Shown here: piece by piece, positions 5,485-12,828 of the stretch
How positions within the stretch are numbered: position 1 is the first letter of the stretch
How the letters are laid out: every line of letters starts with the position of its first letter
Source: an uncultured Oscillospiraceae bacterium
Lineage (GTDB): Bacteria; Bacillota; Clostridia; Oscillospirales; Oscillospiraceae
DNA: 14,214 nucleotides
Assembly (NCBI GenBank): GCA_910584285.1
Contig: CAJTYK010000049.1
Span: 1 to 14,214 of the forward strand
Reading direction: 5' to 3'
Position numbers and translations under genes: made by a program
The notes under the pieces: generated by a model
The model's database searches: none
The model's input: the letters and a program-made list of their open reading frames with translations, nothing else
Told to the model about the DNA's origin: nothing

Positions 5485-6036
5485 ATGACCTATGAGATGA
5501 AGGTGGCGGGGCTGACGCGCAGTCTGCCTCTGTGCCCCATCAGCGACACGCTGATGATCGGCGCGTTCGTCATATTCGGGGACGTGGAGCTCACCTGCGC
5601 CTGCGCCCGGGATCTGCTGAAGCTCGCGCCGGAGTTTGACTACATGGTGGCGCCGGAGGCCAAGGCCATCCCGCTGGTGCACGAGATGGCCCGCCAGAGC
5701 GGCCGCAACGAGTACTTCCTGGTGCGCAAGAAGAAAAAGGCGTACATGAACGGGGTGTTCGAGGCGGTGGACCGCTCCATCACCACCGAGGGGGAGCAGA
5801 AGCTGTACATGGACGGGGCGGACGCGGCCAGAATTCGGGACAAGCGTATCCTAATCCTAGACGACGTGATCTCCACCGGCGGCTCCCTGGCGGCGGTGGA
5901 GAGCCTGGTGGAGCAGGCGGGAGGCCGGGTGGTGGGCCGCATGGCCATTCTGGCCGAAGGGGATGCCGCCAAACGGGACGACATCCTGTTTTTGGAGAAG
6001 CTGCCCCTGTTTTCGGCGGACGGCACACCGCTGTAG
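5485..6036 (+). CDS. Adenine phosphoribosyltransferase-like type I PRTase
   Basis: This is a 183-residue type I phosphoribosyltransferase. The PRPP-binding motif ILILDDVISTGGSL lies at 122-135, with the paired acidic residues D126 and D127 and the TGG turn. The hood region reads VAPEAKAIPLVHEMARQ (55-71), and the flexible loop region holds FLVRKKKKAYM. This arrangement fits adenine phosphoribosyltransferases (base plus PRPP to nucleotide and pyrophosphate) better than the xanthine enzyme Xpt. I chose the ATG at 5485, 9 bases after GGGAG; the in-frame TTG at 5476 abuts that site. It has its own consensus promoter and is divergent from the purine permease, which supports a purine salvage role. 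The N-terminal 40 residues are less typical, so another purine or a PurR-like regulatory role is not excluded. Confidence 0.85.
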   Translation: MTYEMKVAGLTRSLPLCPISDTLMIGAFVIFGDVELTCACARDLLKLAPEFDYMVAPEAKAIPLVHEMARQSGRNEYFLVRKKKKAYMNGVFEAVDRSITTEGEQKLYMDGADAARIRDKRILILDDVISTGGSLAAVESLVEQAGGRVVGRMAILAEGDAAKRDDILFLEKLPLFSADGTPL

Positions 6037-6062
6037 TTCCTTTTTCTCTCGAAAAAAGGAAC
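6036..6062 (+). terminator. Weak hairpin overlapping the phosphoribosyltransferase stop codon
   Basis: GTTCCTTTTT (6036-6045) pairs with AAAAAGGAAC (6053-6062) around a 7-base loop. The stem is AT-rich and no T-run follows directly, so it may only slow the polymerase or protect the 3' end. The stronger hairpin at 6173-6211 may be the real terminator. Confidence 0.4.
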
Positions 6063-6081
6063 CGAAAAGGGTTTTAGACCC

Positions 6082-6098
6082 GCGAGCTTGAAGCTCGC
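6082..6098. repeat. Short perfect palindrome in the convergent gap
   Basis: GCGAGCTT and AAGCTCGC flank a single G; as RNA it would be a hairpin of about 6 bp with a 5-base loop. CCCG and CGGG lie further out (6079, 6102) and could extend it with bulges. No function is assigned. Confidence 0.5.
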
Positions 6099-6172
6099 TG
6101 ACGGGCTGCTGTGTTACCCCTTCAGTTTTTGACCCGGCAACGGGCGGTGAGCTTGCCTGGGCATTTGGTATG

Positions 6173-6211
6173 TAAAACTCGCGCCCTCCCAGCGGGAGGG
6201 CGCGAGTTTTA
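6173..6211. terminator. Bidirectional terminator between the phosphoribosyltransferase and the cell-envelope operon
   Basis: An 18-bp perfect stem pairs 6173-6190 with 6194-6211 around AGC. The GC-rich core ends in AAAA/TTTT on both strands. It stands between convergent genes, and its last three bases are the stop codon of the amidotransferase gene. Confidence 0.88.
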
Positions 6212-6868
6212 TGCTTTGCGCACCATATCGAGAAACGCGCGAAAAATGGCCCCGCCGTCCACCGTGTCCGGTCTGGTCTTTGTTCCCGTCATCCGCTCCG
6301 GGTGGAACTGGACGGCGGTGAGGGGCAGCGTCTCATGCTCCACCGCCTCCGCCACCCCGCCTTCCGAGCGGGCGGTGACGGACAGCCCCCGCCCCAGCCG
6401 CCCCAGGGCCTGGTGGTGGGCGCTGTTCACGGAAAACACCGGGCCGTACAGCCGCTGGAGCAGAGAGCCCTCCACCGCGTGCACCGGGTGCACCCGATCC
6501 CCTTCCCCGCCCCCGTGAAAGGGAGCCAGGGCAGGGGAGAGATCCTGAACCAGATCGCCCCCCAGCCACACATTTACCACCTGAAATCCCCGGCAGATGG
6601 CCAGCACCGGCTTTCCGGCGACGCAGAAGGCGTCCAGCAGGGCCAGCTCCGCCTGATCCCGGGCGGGGTCGATGTCCCGGGAGCCGCAGTCCGGCTGGCC
6701 GAACCGGGCAGGCTCCATATCCCCGCCTCCCGCCAGCAGCAGGCCGTCGTAGCGCAGATCCGGCGCGGGGAGGTAGCGGGCCTCCCCTTGCGCCCCGGCA
6801 GCCTCCAGGGCGGCCAGGTAGTTGGAGGGATCTCCACCGCCGGTGGAGATCAAAATATTCGGGATCAC
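6209..6868 (-). CDS. Class I glutamine amidotransferase / gamma-glutamyl-gamma-aminobutyrate hydrolase (PuuD-like, peptidase C26)
   Basis: This 219-residue protein has the class I amidotransferase triad: nucleophile Cys92 in AICRGFQVVNV, then His189 and Glu191 in VQFHPE. GGGDMEP (47-53) and VNSAHHQ (147-153) are typical of the PuuD / peptidase C26 branch, which hydrolyses gamma-glutamyl bonds without a synthetase partner. The start is a GTG at 6866-6868, 6 bases after AGGAGGGG. It overlaps the flippase stop codon by 4 bases (GTGA), so the two are translationally coupled. Being last in an operon of cell-wall sensing and a lipid flippase, it may act on gamma-glutamyl compounds linked to the envelope, but that is an inference. 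Branch members also act in polyamine use and in folate or antibiotic chemistry. It is slightly shorter than E. coli PuuD (254). Confidence 0.87.
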   Translation of the reverse strand: MIPNILISTGGGDPSNYLAALEAAGAQGEARYLPAPDLRYDGLLLAGGGDMEPARFGQPDCGSRDIDPARDQAELALLDAFCVAGKPVLAICRGFQVVNVWLGGDLVQDLSPALAPFHGGGEGDRVHPVHAVEGSLLQRLYGPVFSVNSAHHQALGRLGRGLSVTARSEGGVAEAVEHETLPLTAVQFHPERMTGTKTRPDTVDGGAIFRAFLDMVRKA

Positions 6869-8421
6869 GCCTGTCCCCTCCTTTTGAAATAGGCCCGCCC
6901 ACGATGGAATACCGTGGTAACGGACAGCCCCTGGGCCAGCAGGGCAGAGGCGTACAGCACCAGCCCCAGGGCAGAGCAGGCCAGCGCCGACCAGCCCTGC
7001 CCGCAGCCCGCGTCCAGCATAATCCGGAAGAACAGATTGCACCACAGCCCCATAAAGACGGCCGCCAGCAGGGGCCGGCCGAACCACCGGAACCACCGCG
7101 CGGGCAGCTCCGCCGCTCGAAGGACGCTGGCCAGGTTCAGCCCCGCGCCCACGATACCGGAGGCCACAAACCCCGCCGCGAATCCCGGCAGCCCCCACTG
7201 GGGCACGGCGAAAAAGGTAAATGCCAGCTGTACCGCGTCGCTGAGGATGGCGTTTCGGGCCGCCTTGCTCTGTAGGCCCAGGCCGTTCAGCGCCCCGGAC
7301 AGCACCGACTGCCAGCAGCCCAGCAGGGTGCCGATGGCCAGGGGGAGGATCAGCTCGCCCACCCGGTCGTCCCGAAACATGGCTTGGCCGATGGCGGGCC
7401 CCACCACCGTCAGCAGGGCCATGGCCGGGGCCATCAGCAGGGAGGTGGCGGACATCACCCGATCCAGAAAGCCCGCCGCCGCCCGCCGATCCCCCTGGGC
7501 GGTGCGTCGGGAGAGATCGGGCACCATCACCAGGCACAAAGCCCCGATGAAGCCCGTGGGCAGCCCCAGCAGGGGCAGGGTCATGCCGCACAGCACCCCA
7601 AACTCGGACATGGCCTCCGGCAGGGCCATGCCCCCCTCCACCAGCTTGGCGGGTATGAGCACCGAGTTGGCGCAGCCCAGCACCGTTCCCAGCAGGGAAG
7701 TGGCCCCCACCGGCAGGGCGATGGCGAACAGCCGGCGACGGCTCACCTCCTCCCGGGCGGGGCCGGGGGGAAACTGCCGCCAGTGCCGGCGGAACAGCAG
7801 GGTGAGGGCGCAGGCGGAGCACACCTCGCACAACACCATGCCCAGCACGATGACGCCCACCGTCTCCTCCGCCGAGCGGGGCAGCAGGACGACCAGCAGC
7901 CCCAGCACCGCCCCCGCCCGGATGAGCTGCTCCGCCGTCTCCACGGCGGCGGGAGGGTGCACCCGACCGATGCCGTAAAAGCAGTGCTTGTGGAGGTTCT
8001 CCACCCCGGTGAGCAGCACGCAGGGCACCAGCAGCACCACCCCCAAGCGGGTGCGGGCGTCGCCCAAGAGATAGACGGAGATGGGGTCGGACAGGGTGGC
8101 CACGGCGACGCCCAGGGGGACGGCCAGCAGGAAGAAGCCGCCCAGGGCCCGGCGGAGTATGTTCCGCACGGCGCCGTCGTCCCCCAGGGCGTGGTATCGG
8201 GCGGACAGGGTGGACACGGCCACCGTCAGCCCCACGGCGGTCACCGACATGAGCATGGAGTAGGCGGGCATGACCAGCTGGTATAGCCCCATTGTCTCCG
8301 CGCCGATGAGGCGGGACAGGAACATCCGGTAGACAAAGCCCACCACCTGGGAGAATAGGCCGGTGGCGGTCAGCAGTAAGGTTCCGGCCAACAGGGTAGA
8401 CAAAGGCGCACCCCCCTTCAT
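6865..8421 (-). CDS. SpoVB-like polysaccharide / lipid-linked precursor flippase (MOP superfamily)
   Basis: This 518-residue membrane protein has about 14 hydrophobic segments from end to end. The N-terminus GFVYRMFLSRLIGAETMGLYQL fits the SpoVB/MurJ-related group of the MOP exporter superfamily. These proteins flip undecaprenyl-linked wall or polysaccharide precursors across the membrane; SpoVB itself serves spore cortex synthesis. Which precursor this copy moves cannot be told. The start is the ATG at 8419-8421, which lies inside a 14-bp hairpin whose loop carries a weak GAGAG ribosome binding site. It is 56 bases after yycI and overlaps the amidotransferase start by 4 bases. Its place in the WalRK operon suggests co-control with wall homeostasis. 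Confidence 0.88.
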   Translation of the reverse strand: MKGGAPLSTLLAGTLLLTATGLFSQVVGFVYRMFLSRLIGAETMGLYQLVMPAYSMLMSVTAVGLTVAVSTLSARYHALGDDGAVRNILRRALGGFFLLAVPLGVAVATLSDPISVYLLGDARTRLGVVLLVPCVLLTGVENLHKHCFYGIGRVHPPAAVETAEQLIRAGAVLGLLVVLLPRSAEETVGVIVLGMVLCEVCSACALTLLFRRHWRQFPPGPAREEVSRRRLFAIALPVGATSLLGTVLGCANSVLIPAKLVEGGMALPEAMSEFGVLCGMTLPLLGLPTGFIGALCLVMVPDLSRRTAQGDRRAAAGFLDRVMSATSLLMAPAMALLTVVGPAIGQAMFRDDRVGELILPLAIGTLLGCWQSVLSGALNGLGLQSKAARNAILSDAVQLAFTFFAVPQWGLPGFAAGFVASGIVGAGLNLASVLRAAELPARWFRWFGRPLLAAVFMGLWCNLFFRIMLDAGCGQGWSALACSALGLVLYASALLAQGLSVTTVFHRGRAYFKRRGQA

Positions 8422-8449
8422 AGGATCTCTCGTCTATCCTATGAAGGGG
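8413..8449 (-). promoter_or_regulatory. Hairpin enclosing the ribosome binding site and start codon of the flippase gene
   Basis: CCCCTTCATAGGAT (8449-8436 on the minus strand) pairs perfectly with ATCCTATGAAGGGG (8426-8413) around the 9-base loop AGACGAGAG. The ATG (8421-8419) and the next two codons are in the stem; the weak Shine-Dalgarno GAGAG is in the loop. No T-run follows, so it is not a terminator. Control of translation start, or cleavage of the long message, is the likely role. Confidence 0.7.
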
Positions 8450-8477
8450 AGCTTGTCTGACATTCGCTGTCTGGTTC

Positions 8478-9314
8478 TTATTCCGCTAACCGGGTGAGGG
8501 CCCCGGTAGCGCAGTCCAGGTAGTACCGGGCGGTGTCGGTGGTGACCAGCCACGCCGGGGTGAGCCGGACGCCGCCGGACATGGGCTGAACCGTCCCCCG
8601 CCACCCCGGCTCCATGGATTGAATGGCGGAGCACACGTCGCCAGTGGCGGCGATCTCCTCGGCAAAGCGGGTCAGCGCCGTGGGCAGGGTCATAGTCTGC
8701 GCCTGCTCCGCCGTACCGTCGGGGGCGGCCAGCAGGGCGCCCTGGACGGAGCGCAGGGTGTCATCCCGATAGGCGAACTCCACCTCGCAGGAGAACAGCG
8801 GCCTGCCGCCCCGGGTCTGCCGGAACCGTACCCGCGTCCACCCGTCCTCCTCGGTCGCGCCGATCTGCGACCCGTCCACGCCCATTTTTTTCAGCAGGCC
8901 GGCGGCGTGGCGCTCCGGACTGCCGTCGGCGGACAGGCCGGGGCTGTCGGTCAGCTCGGCGGACAGCTCCCCGCCCGCCCGGACGTTCACCACGCCGCTG
9001 CCATTCTGATAGAGGTACAGCCCACCCCCTCGGTTGTCCGCCTGAACGGCCTCGCCGCCCAGCAGGGCCTGGGCCAGCCGGAGCTCCCGCTCCGGATCCC
9101 GCTCCACAGTGAGGGGGAGCAGATCGCCGGCGGGGGCCAGCCTGTCCGCCTCCACCCGGATGCCCCGGGCCTCCAGCCTGACCAGCGTGAGCTCCAGCGC
9201 CGTCCGCTCGTACTGGACGGACTCGGTATACCGCGTCCCCACCAGCACCAGCAGGAAGCCGTTTACCAGCAGCAGAATGAGGAGGATGATGTTTTTCAGC
9301 TTGGGCCATTCCAT
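8478..9314 (-). CDS. yycI: YycI-family two-component system regulatory protein
   Basis: This 278-residue protein has an N-terminal signal anchor (about residues 7-27, NIILLILLLVNGFLLVLVG) after MEWPKLK, the form seen at the start of YycI (WalI). The rest is a charged extracytoplasmic domain ending in WLVTTDTARYYLDCATGALTRL, like the PepSY-type fold of YycH/YycI. In Bacillus, YycI and YycH bind WalK in the membrane and reduce its activity; in Staphylococcus they activate it. The start ATG at 9312-9314 follows GGGAGG and lies 3 bases beyond the yycH stop. The family is poorly conserved, so the call rests on the N-terminus, topology and position between yycH and the flippase. Confidence 0.82.
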   Translation of the reverse strand: MEWPKLKNIILLILLLVNGFLLVLVGTRYTESVQYERTALELTLVRLEARGIRVEADRLAPAGDLLPLTVERDPERELRLAQALLGGEAVQADNRGGGLYLYQNGSGVVNVRAGGELSAELTDSPGLSADGSPERHAAGLLKKMGVDGSQIGATEEDGWTRVRFRQTRGGRPLFSCEVEFAYRDDTLRSVQGALLAAPDGTAEQAQTMTLPTALTRFAEEIAATGDVCSAIQSMEPGWRGTVQPMSGGVRLTPAWLVTTDTARYYLDCATGALTRLAE

Positions 9315-9317
9315 CCG

Positions 9318-10595
9318 TCACACCGCCTCCCAGCCGGGGGAGACGGACTGACCGCCTCCGTCCCGGTATTGGATCACCAGCTCCCGCCGTTCCCGGGTGA
9401 GGTCGGGCAGCATGGCCGCCGCCTTCCGGATGGGCAGGAGCAGTGCGTTTTCCCCCTGGGCGGTGTATTGCCGCAGATGGAGGGCAAATTCGGTGATACA
9501 GCCGTCCCGCACCAGAAATTCCGCCGCCCAGCCCTCGTCGTAGAGGTAGATGGCGCTACCCCCCAGGCGGTAGCCGAACCGCACCTTCCAGCCGTCCCCA
9601 TAGGGCCGGACGGACAGCAGGTACAGCCGGGCCTCCCCGCACAGGGGAGCCATGGCCCGCTCGGCCAGGGCCCGGGCCCCCTCGGCGGCCTGGGCGGCGG
9701 AGACCACGCCGTTGGTGTGCTCCACCGGGTACTTGCCCCCCTGGGCGGCCCGGTAGGTGGCGGTGACCCCGTCCCGGATCACCAGCCGATCCGTGCCGTC
9801 CATATAGACCTCGCCGCTGCTGCCGGGGGCGTGGTTCCGGCTGTTGAAGGACAGGGCGTCCACCAGCGCCTCAACCCCGGCGGCGGAGGACAGGGGGGCG
9901 GAGACGTCGTACAGGCCGGCGTCGGGCTCCCCCTCGGTGATCAGGGTAAAGGGATCCAGCAGGCGGCTCAGGCTCTCATCCTCAAAGGCGAAGTAGGCGC
10001 CGTTGGGGGTGACGGCCTCCACCGCCGGATCCAGGTGGAGAGAGCAGGACAGGGCAGTGGGGCAGGTAAAATAGCCGCCGTCCCCAGCGTCCTCCCAGCA
10101 AAGGGACACGGCGTCCCCCTCGCGGGCCACCAGAGCCACCCGGCGGGCGCTGCCCTTGAGGGGGCAGTCCCCGCCCCCCAGCCATCGGGCCAGGGCGGCC
10201 AAGGGGATCTCCCCGGAGAAGTCGAAGTAGGCCCCCCGCTGCCGCAGGCAGGCCCGCCACTGGCTGTCGGACAGGGAGGCGGGCTCCCCGGCCCCGGTCA
10301 GCGCGTCCCCCAGCAGGGGGACGAAGGCGGCGAACACCTCGTCCATCCGGCTGTCGTCATATTGCAGGCCGAAGCGATCCCCGTCCCGGCACACCGCCAG
10401 GCGGGCGGGGAGGATGGGGCCGGACTGGGTTTGTCCGGCGCCGGCGCCCGTTTGGGCGGGCCGGGGGCCCAGCAGCTCCACCAGCCCGCTGTCCCGCACC
10501 AGGGGGGTCATGGACAGCAGCACGATGGCGGACAGGGTGAGCAGGGCGATGGCGGCGTTTTTCGCCCACTCCAGGGCGGGTTGCTTATCCCTCAT
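9318..10595 (-). CDS. yycH: YycH-family regulator of the WalK histidine kinase
   Basis: This 425-residue protein has one N-terminal membrane anchor (about 13-30, NAAIALLTLSAIVLLSMTPL) and a large extracytoplasmic part. Length and topology match YycH (WalH, about 430-450 residues), and the order walR-walK-yycH-yycI is the classic one. I chose the ATG at 10593-10595, 6 bases after GGAGGAGG; an upstream in-frame extension would read through the kinase gene in another frame and is rejected. The start overlaps the end of walK by 11 bases, pointing to coupled translation. It likely senses envelope state together with YycI. Sequence conservation in this family is low, so much of the confidence comes from context. 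Confidence 0.85.
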   Translation of the reverse strand: MRDKQPALEWAKNAAIALLTLSAIVLLSMTPLVRDSGLVELLGPRPAQTGAGAGQTQSGPILPARLAVCRDGDRFGLQYDDSRMDEVFAAFVPLLGDALTGAGEPASLSDSQWRACLRQRGAYFDFSGEIPLAALARWLGGGDCPLKGSARRVALVAREGDAVSLCWEDAGDGGYFTCPTALSCSLHLDPAVEAVTPNGAYFAFEDESLSRLLDPFTLITEGEPDAGLYDVSAPLSSAAGVEALVDALSFNSRNHAPGSSGEVYMDGTDRLVIRDGVTATYRAAQGGKYPVEHTNGVVSAAQAAEGARALAERAMAPLCGEARLYLLSVRPYGDGWKVRFGYRLGGSAIYLYDEGWAAEFLVRDGCITEFALHLRQYTAQGENALLLPIRKAAAMLPDLTRERRELVIQYRDGGGQSVSPGWEAV

Positions 10596-12054
10596 GGCCG
10601 TCCTCCTCCGGCCCGGCCACGGGCAACTCCATGCGGATGGTGAGACCGGGCTCCGCCTTGTCCACCAGATAGAGCCGACCCTGGTGCCGGTGCATGATCT
10701 CCTGGGCGATGGACAGGCCCAGCCCGGTGCCGCCGGACTGCCGGGAGCGGGCCTTGTCCACCCGGTAGAACCGCTCAAAGATGCGCTCCCGATCTCCCTC
10801 GGGAATGCCGATGCCGTTGTCGTCTACCTCCATCCACACCTTGTCCCCCTCCTGGCCGGCGGACAGGACGATGCGCCCGCCGTCGGGGGTGTACTTGATG
10901 GCGTTGGACACGATGTTCATCATCACCTGCATAATCCGTTCCCGGTCGGCCCGCACCTGGGGCAGCTTGTCCGGCAGGTTCAGCTCCACGGTGTGGGCGT
11001 GGTTCTGGGCGTCCATGAGGACGGCCTGGTAGGTGTCGTCCACCGCCTGGGCGAAGGGAAAGAGGGTGAGACGCAGCTCGCTGCGCCCGGAGTCGAACCG
11101 GGACAGGGTGAGAAGATCCTGTAAAATATGGGCCATCCGGTCGGACTCGTTGAGGATCACCCCCAGGAACTTTTTCTCCATCGCCGGGGACAGGTCGCCC
11201 ACCCCGTCGTCCAGAGTCTCGGCGTAGCTGCGGATGTTGGTGAGGGGGGTGCGCAGCTCGTGGGACACGTTGGCCACGAAGTCCTTGCGCTCCTGCTCCG
11301 CCTTTTCCAGCTCGTCGATGTTGGTTTTCAGCTGCTGGGCCATGGTGTTGAAGCTCTCCGTGAGCTGGCCGATCTCGTCGCTGCTGGACACCTCCAGCTT
11401 CCGGGAGAAGTCCCCCCGGGCCACCTGCTCGATGCCGTCGGTGAGCCGCTGGAGGGGGTTGACCATGGTTTTGGCCAGCAGGAAGGACAGCAGCACCGAG
11501 ATGACCAGACCCAGGGCCAGGGCCTCCAGGATCAGGCTGAACATCTCGGCGTTCAGGGCCCGGGCGGTCTCCCGGCTGTCCAGGAGGTAGATGATATAGT
11601 CCTGCCCGCCCCGGGTGATGGGGATGGCGGCGTCCATGTAGTCGGCGGTGATGCTGCTCTCGAAGCCCATCTCCCCCAGCAGGGCCTTGGAGAGGTTGGG
11701 GGTGACGGCCACGCCCCCTTCCGGCTCCGGGGCGGAGCCGGCCAGATAGCGGCCGGTGGCTCCGTCCAGCACATAGAAATTGCGGTGCCGCCGATCCACC
11801 CCCAGCACGCCCTCGTTGGTGGACAGCACCGCCTCCACCATGGCGGCGCCGTCCGTCTCCCCCTCCTGGGCGGTCTGGAGATCCCGGACGAAGTCGGCGT
11901 TGTCCTGGCCGAAGGCGGCGGCGGTCTGGCTGTAGAAGTCTTGGATATAGTAGCCGGTGACGGAGTTCATCAGGAACGCGCCCACCACCACCATGAGGGA
12001 TACAATGAGCAGCATGAGGATCAGCACCAGCTTCAGGTGCAGGGTACGGCGCAT
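10585..12054 (-). CDS. walK: WalK/VicK-type sensor histidine kinase
   Basis: This is a 489-residue membrane kinase. Order: first membrane helix about 8-29; extracytoplasmic sensor 30-172; second helix about 173-195; HAMP about 195-247; HisKA with the H-box VSHELRTPLTNI (phosphorylated His265); ATPase domain with N-box NIVSNAIKYTP (380-390), G1 DDNGIGIP (411-418) and G2 GGTGLGLSI (441-449). It would phosphorylate WalR in response to wall or lipid II state. It has no room for the cytoplasmic PAS between HAMP and HisKA found in Bacillus WalK (about 611 residues), so the HAMP joins HisKA directly. Its start ATG at 12052-12054 has only a weak AAGGGGG site 8 bases away, and a 72-base gap with a hairpin separates it from walR. 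The yycH start overlaps its 3' end. Confidence 0.93.
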   Translation of the reverse strand: MRRTLHLKLVLILMLLIVSLMVVVGAFLMNSVTGYYIQDFYSQTAAAFGQDNADFVRDLQTAQEGETDGAAMVEAVLSTNEGVLGVDRRHRNFYVLDGATGRYLAGSAPEPEGGVAVTPNLSKALLGEMGFESSITADYMDAAIPITRGGQDYIIYLLDSRETARALNAEMFSLILEALALGLVISVLLSFLLAKTMVNPLQRLTDGIEQVARGDFSRKLEVSSSDEIGQLTESFNTMAQQLKTNIDELEKAEQERKDFVANVSHELRTPLTNIRSYAETLDDGVGDLSPAMEKKFLGVILNESDRMAHILQDLLTLSRFDSGRSELRLTLFPFAQAVDDTYQAVLMDAQNHAHTVELNLPDKLPQVRADRERIMQVMMNIVSNAIKYTPDGGRIVLSAGQEGDKVWMEVDDNGIGIPEGDRERIFERFYRVDKARSRQSGGTGLGLSIAQEIMHRHQGRLYLVDKAEPGLTIRMELPVAGPEEDGHEG

Positions 12055-12084
12055 AGGCGGAGGCCCCCTTTTCTCAGAGAGTAG

Positions 12085-12103
12085 GGGCGGATATCATCCG
12101 CCC
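12085..12103. repeat. Perfect hairpin in the walR-walK gap
   Basis: GGGCGGAT (12085-12092) and ATCCGCCC (12096-12103) flank ATC. There is no T-run after it on the minus strand. It is the only sizeable gap in the first five genes of the operon, so it may tune the kinase to regulator ratio. It resembles short GC-rich palindromes that are dispersed in related genomes, though I cannot verify copies elsewhere. Confidence 0.65.
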
Positions 12104-12126
12104 GGTTCCAACAGGCTGTTGTGCGC

Positions 12127-12828
12127 TCAGACGCCGAAGGCGTAGCCCAGGCCCCGGCGGGTGATGATGAATTTGGGGTCGGCGGGGTCGTCCTCCAGCT
12201 TTTCCCGCAGGCGGCGGATGGCCACGTCCACCGCCCGCACGTCTCCCACGTAGCCGTCGTAGTTCCACACCCGCTCCATCAGGGTCTCCCGGGAGACGGC
12301 CTGGCCCCGGCTGGAGGCCAGGGTCTTGACCAGCTCGTACTCCCGCTGGGTGAGATCCAGGGGCTGGCCGTCCTTGTAGACGATCATGGTGTCGGTGTCC
12401 ACCTGCACCCGGCCCAGATCCAGCCGGTTCCCGGGGCTTTTCGGGGCCGCCTGGGCCAGCATATCGGTGCGGCGGATGTTGCTTTTCACCCGGGCCAGCA
12501 GCTCCCGCATGGAGAAGGGCTTTGTGATATAGTCATCCGCCCCCAGCTCCAGGCCCAGCACCTTGTCCGTCTCCTCCTCCCGGGCGGTGAGCATGATGAT
12601 GGGGGTGGCCCGGCCCTGCTCCCGCAGGGTGCGGCACACCTGGAAGCCGTCCAGCTTGGGCAGCATCAGATCCAGCAGGATGAGATCCGGATCCTGATCC
12701 AGGGCCAGCCGCAGGCCCGCCGCCCCGTCCAGGGCCTCCAGGGTGTCGTACCCCTCCCGCTGGAGGTTGAAGGTGAGTATGTCCACAATGTTGCGCTCGT
12801 CCTCCACCACCAGGATTTTCTTACCCAT
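12127..12828 (-). CDS. walR: WalR/YycF response regulator (OmpR/PhoB family)
   Basis: This 233-residue regulator has a receiver domain (1-120) with Glu9, Asp10, the phosphorylated Asp53 (LILLDLMLPKLDG), Thr81 and Lys103 (ITKPF). A winged-helix DNA-binding domain (about 130-233) follows, with ERVWNYDGYVGDVRAVDVAI and ITRRGLGYAF at its end, close to WalR/VicR. It is the regulator of wall turnover, paired with WalK downstream. The start ATG at 12826-12828 follows GGAGG after an unusually purine-rich stretch, and it overlaps the 3' end of the Nudix gene by 8 bases. In Bacillus this gene is essential and binds tandem TGTWAH repeats; I did not find a clear pair of these before the operon. Confidence 0.94.
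   Translation of the reverse strand: MGKKILVVEDERNIVDILTFNLQREGYDTLEALDGAAGLRLALDQDPDLILLDLMLPKLDGFQVCRTLREQGRATPIIMLTAREEETDKVLGLELGADDYITKPFSMRELLARVKSNIRRTDMLAQAAPKSPGNRLDLGRVQVDTDTMIVYKDGQPLDLTQREYELVKTLASSRGQAVSRETLMERVWNYDGYVGDVRAVDVAIRRLREKLEDDPADPKFIITRRGLGYAFGV

Noticed and set aside
6869..7831. N-terminal extension of the amidotransferase frame to 540 codons
   Set aside because: It is Gly/Ala/Arg-rich shadow of the flippase in another frame; a GTG with AGGAGGGG marks the real start.
8619..10643. Long plus-strand open frame of 674 codons opposite yycH and yycI
   Set aside because: It is rich in Gly, Gln, His and Pro with no domain, lacks a ribosome binding site and mirrors real genes on the other strand. 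High GC at third positions produces such frames.
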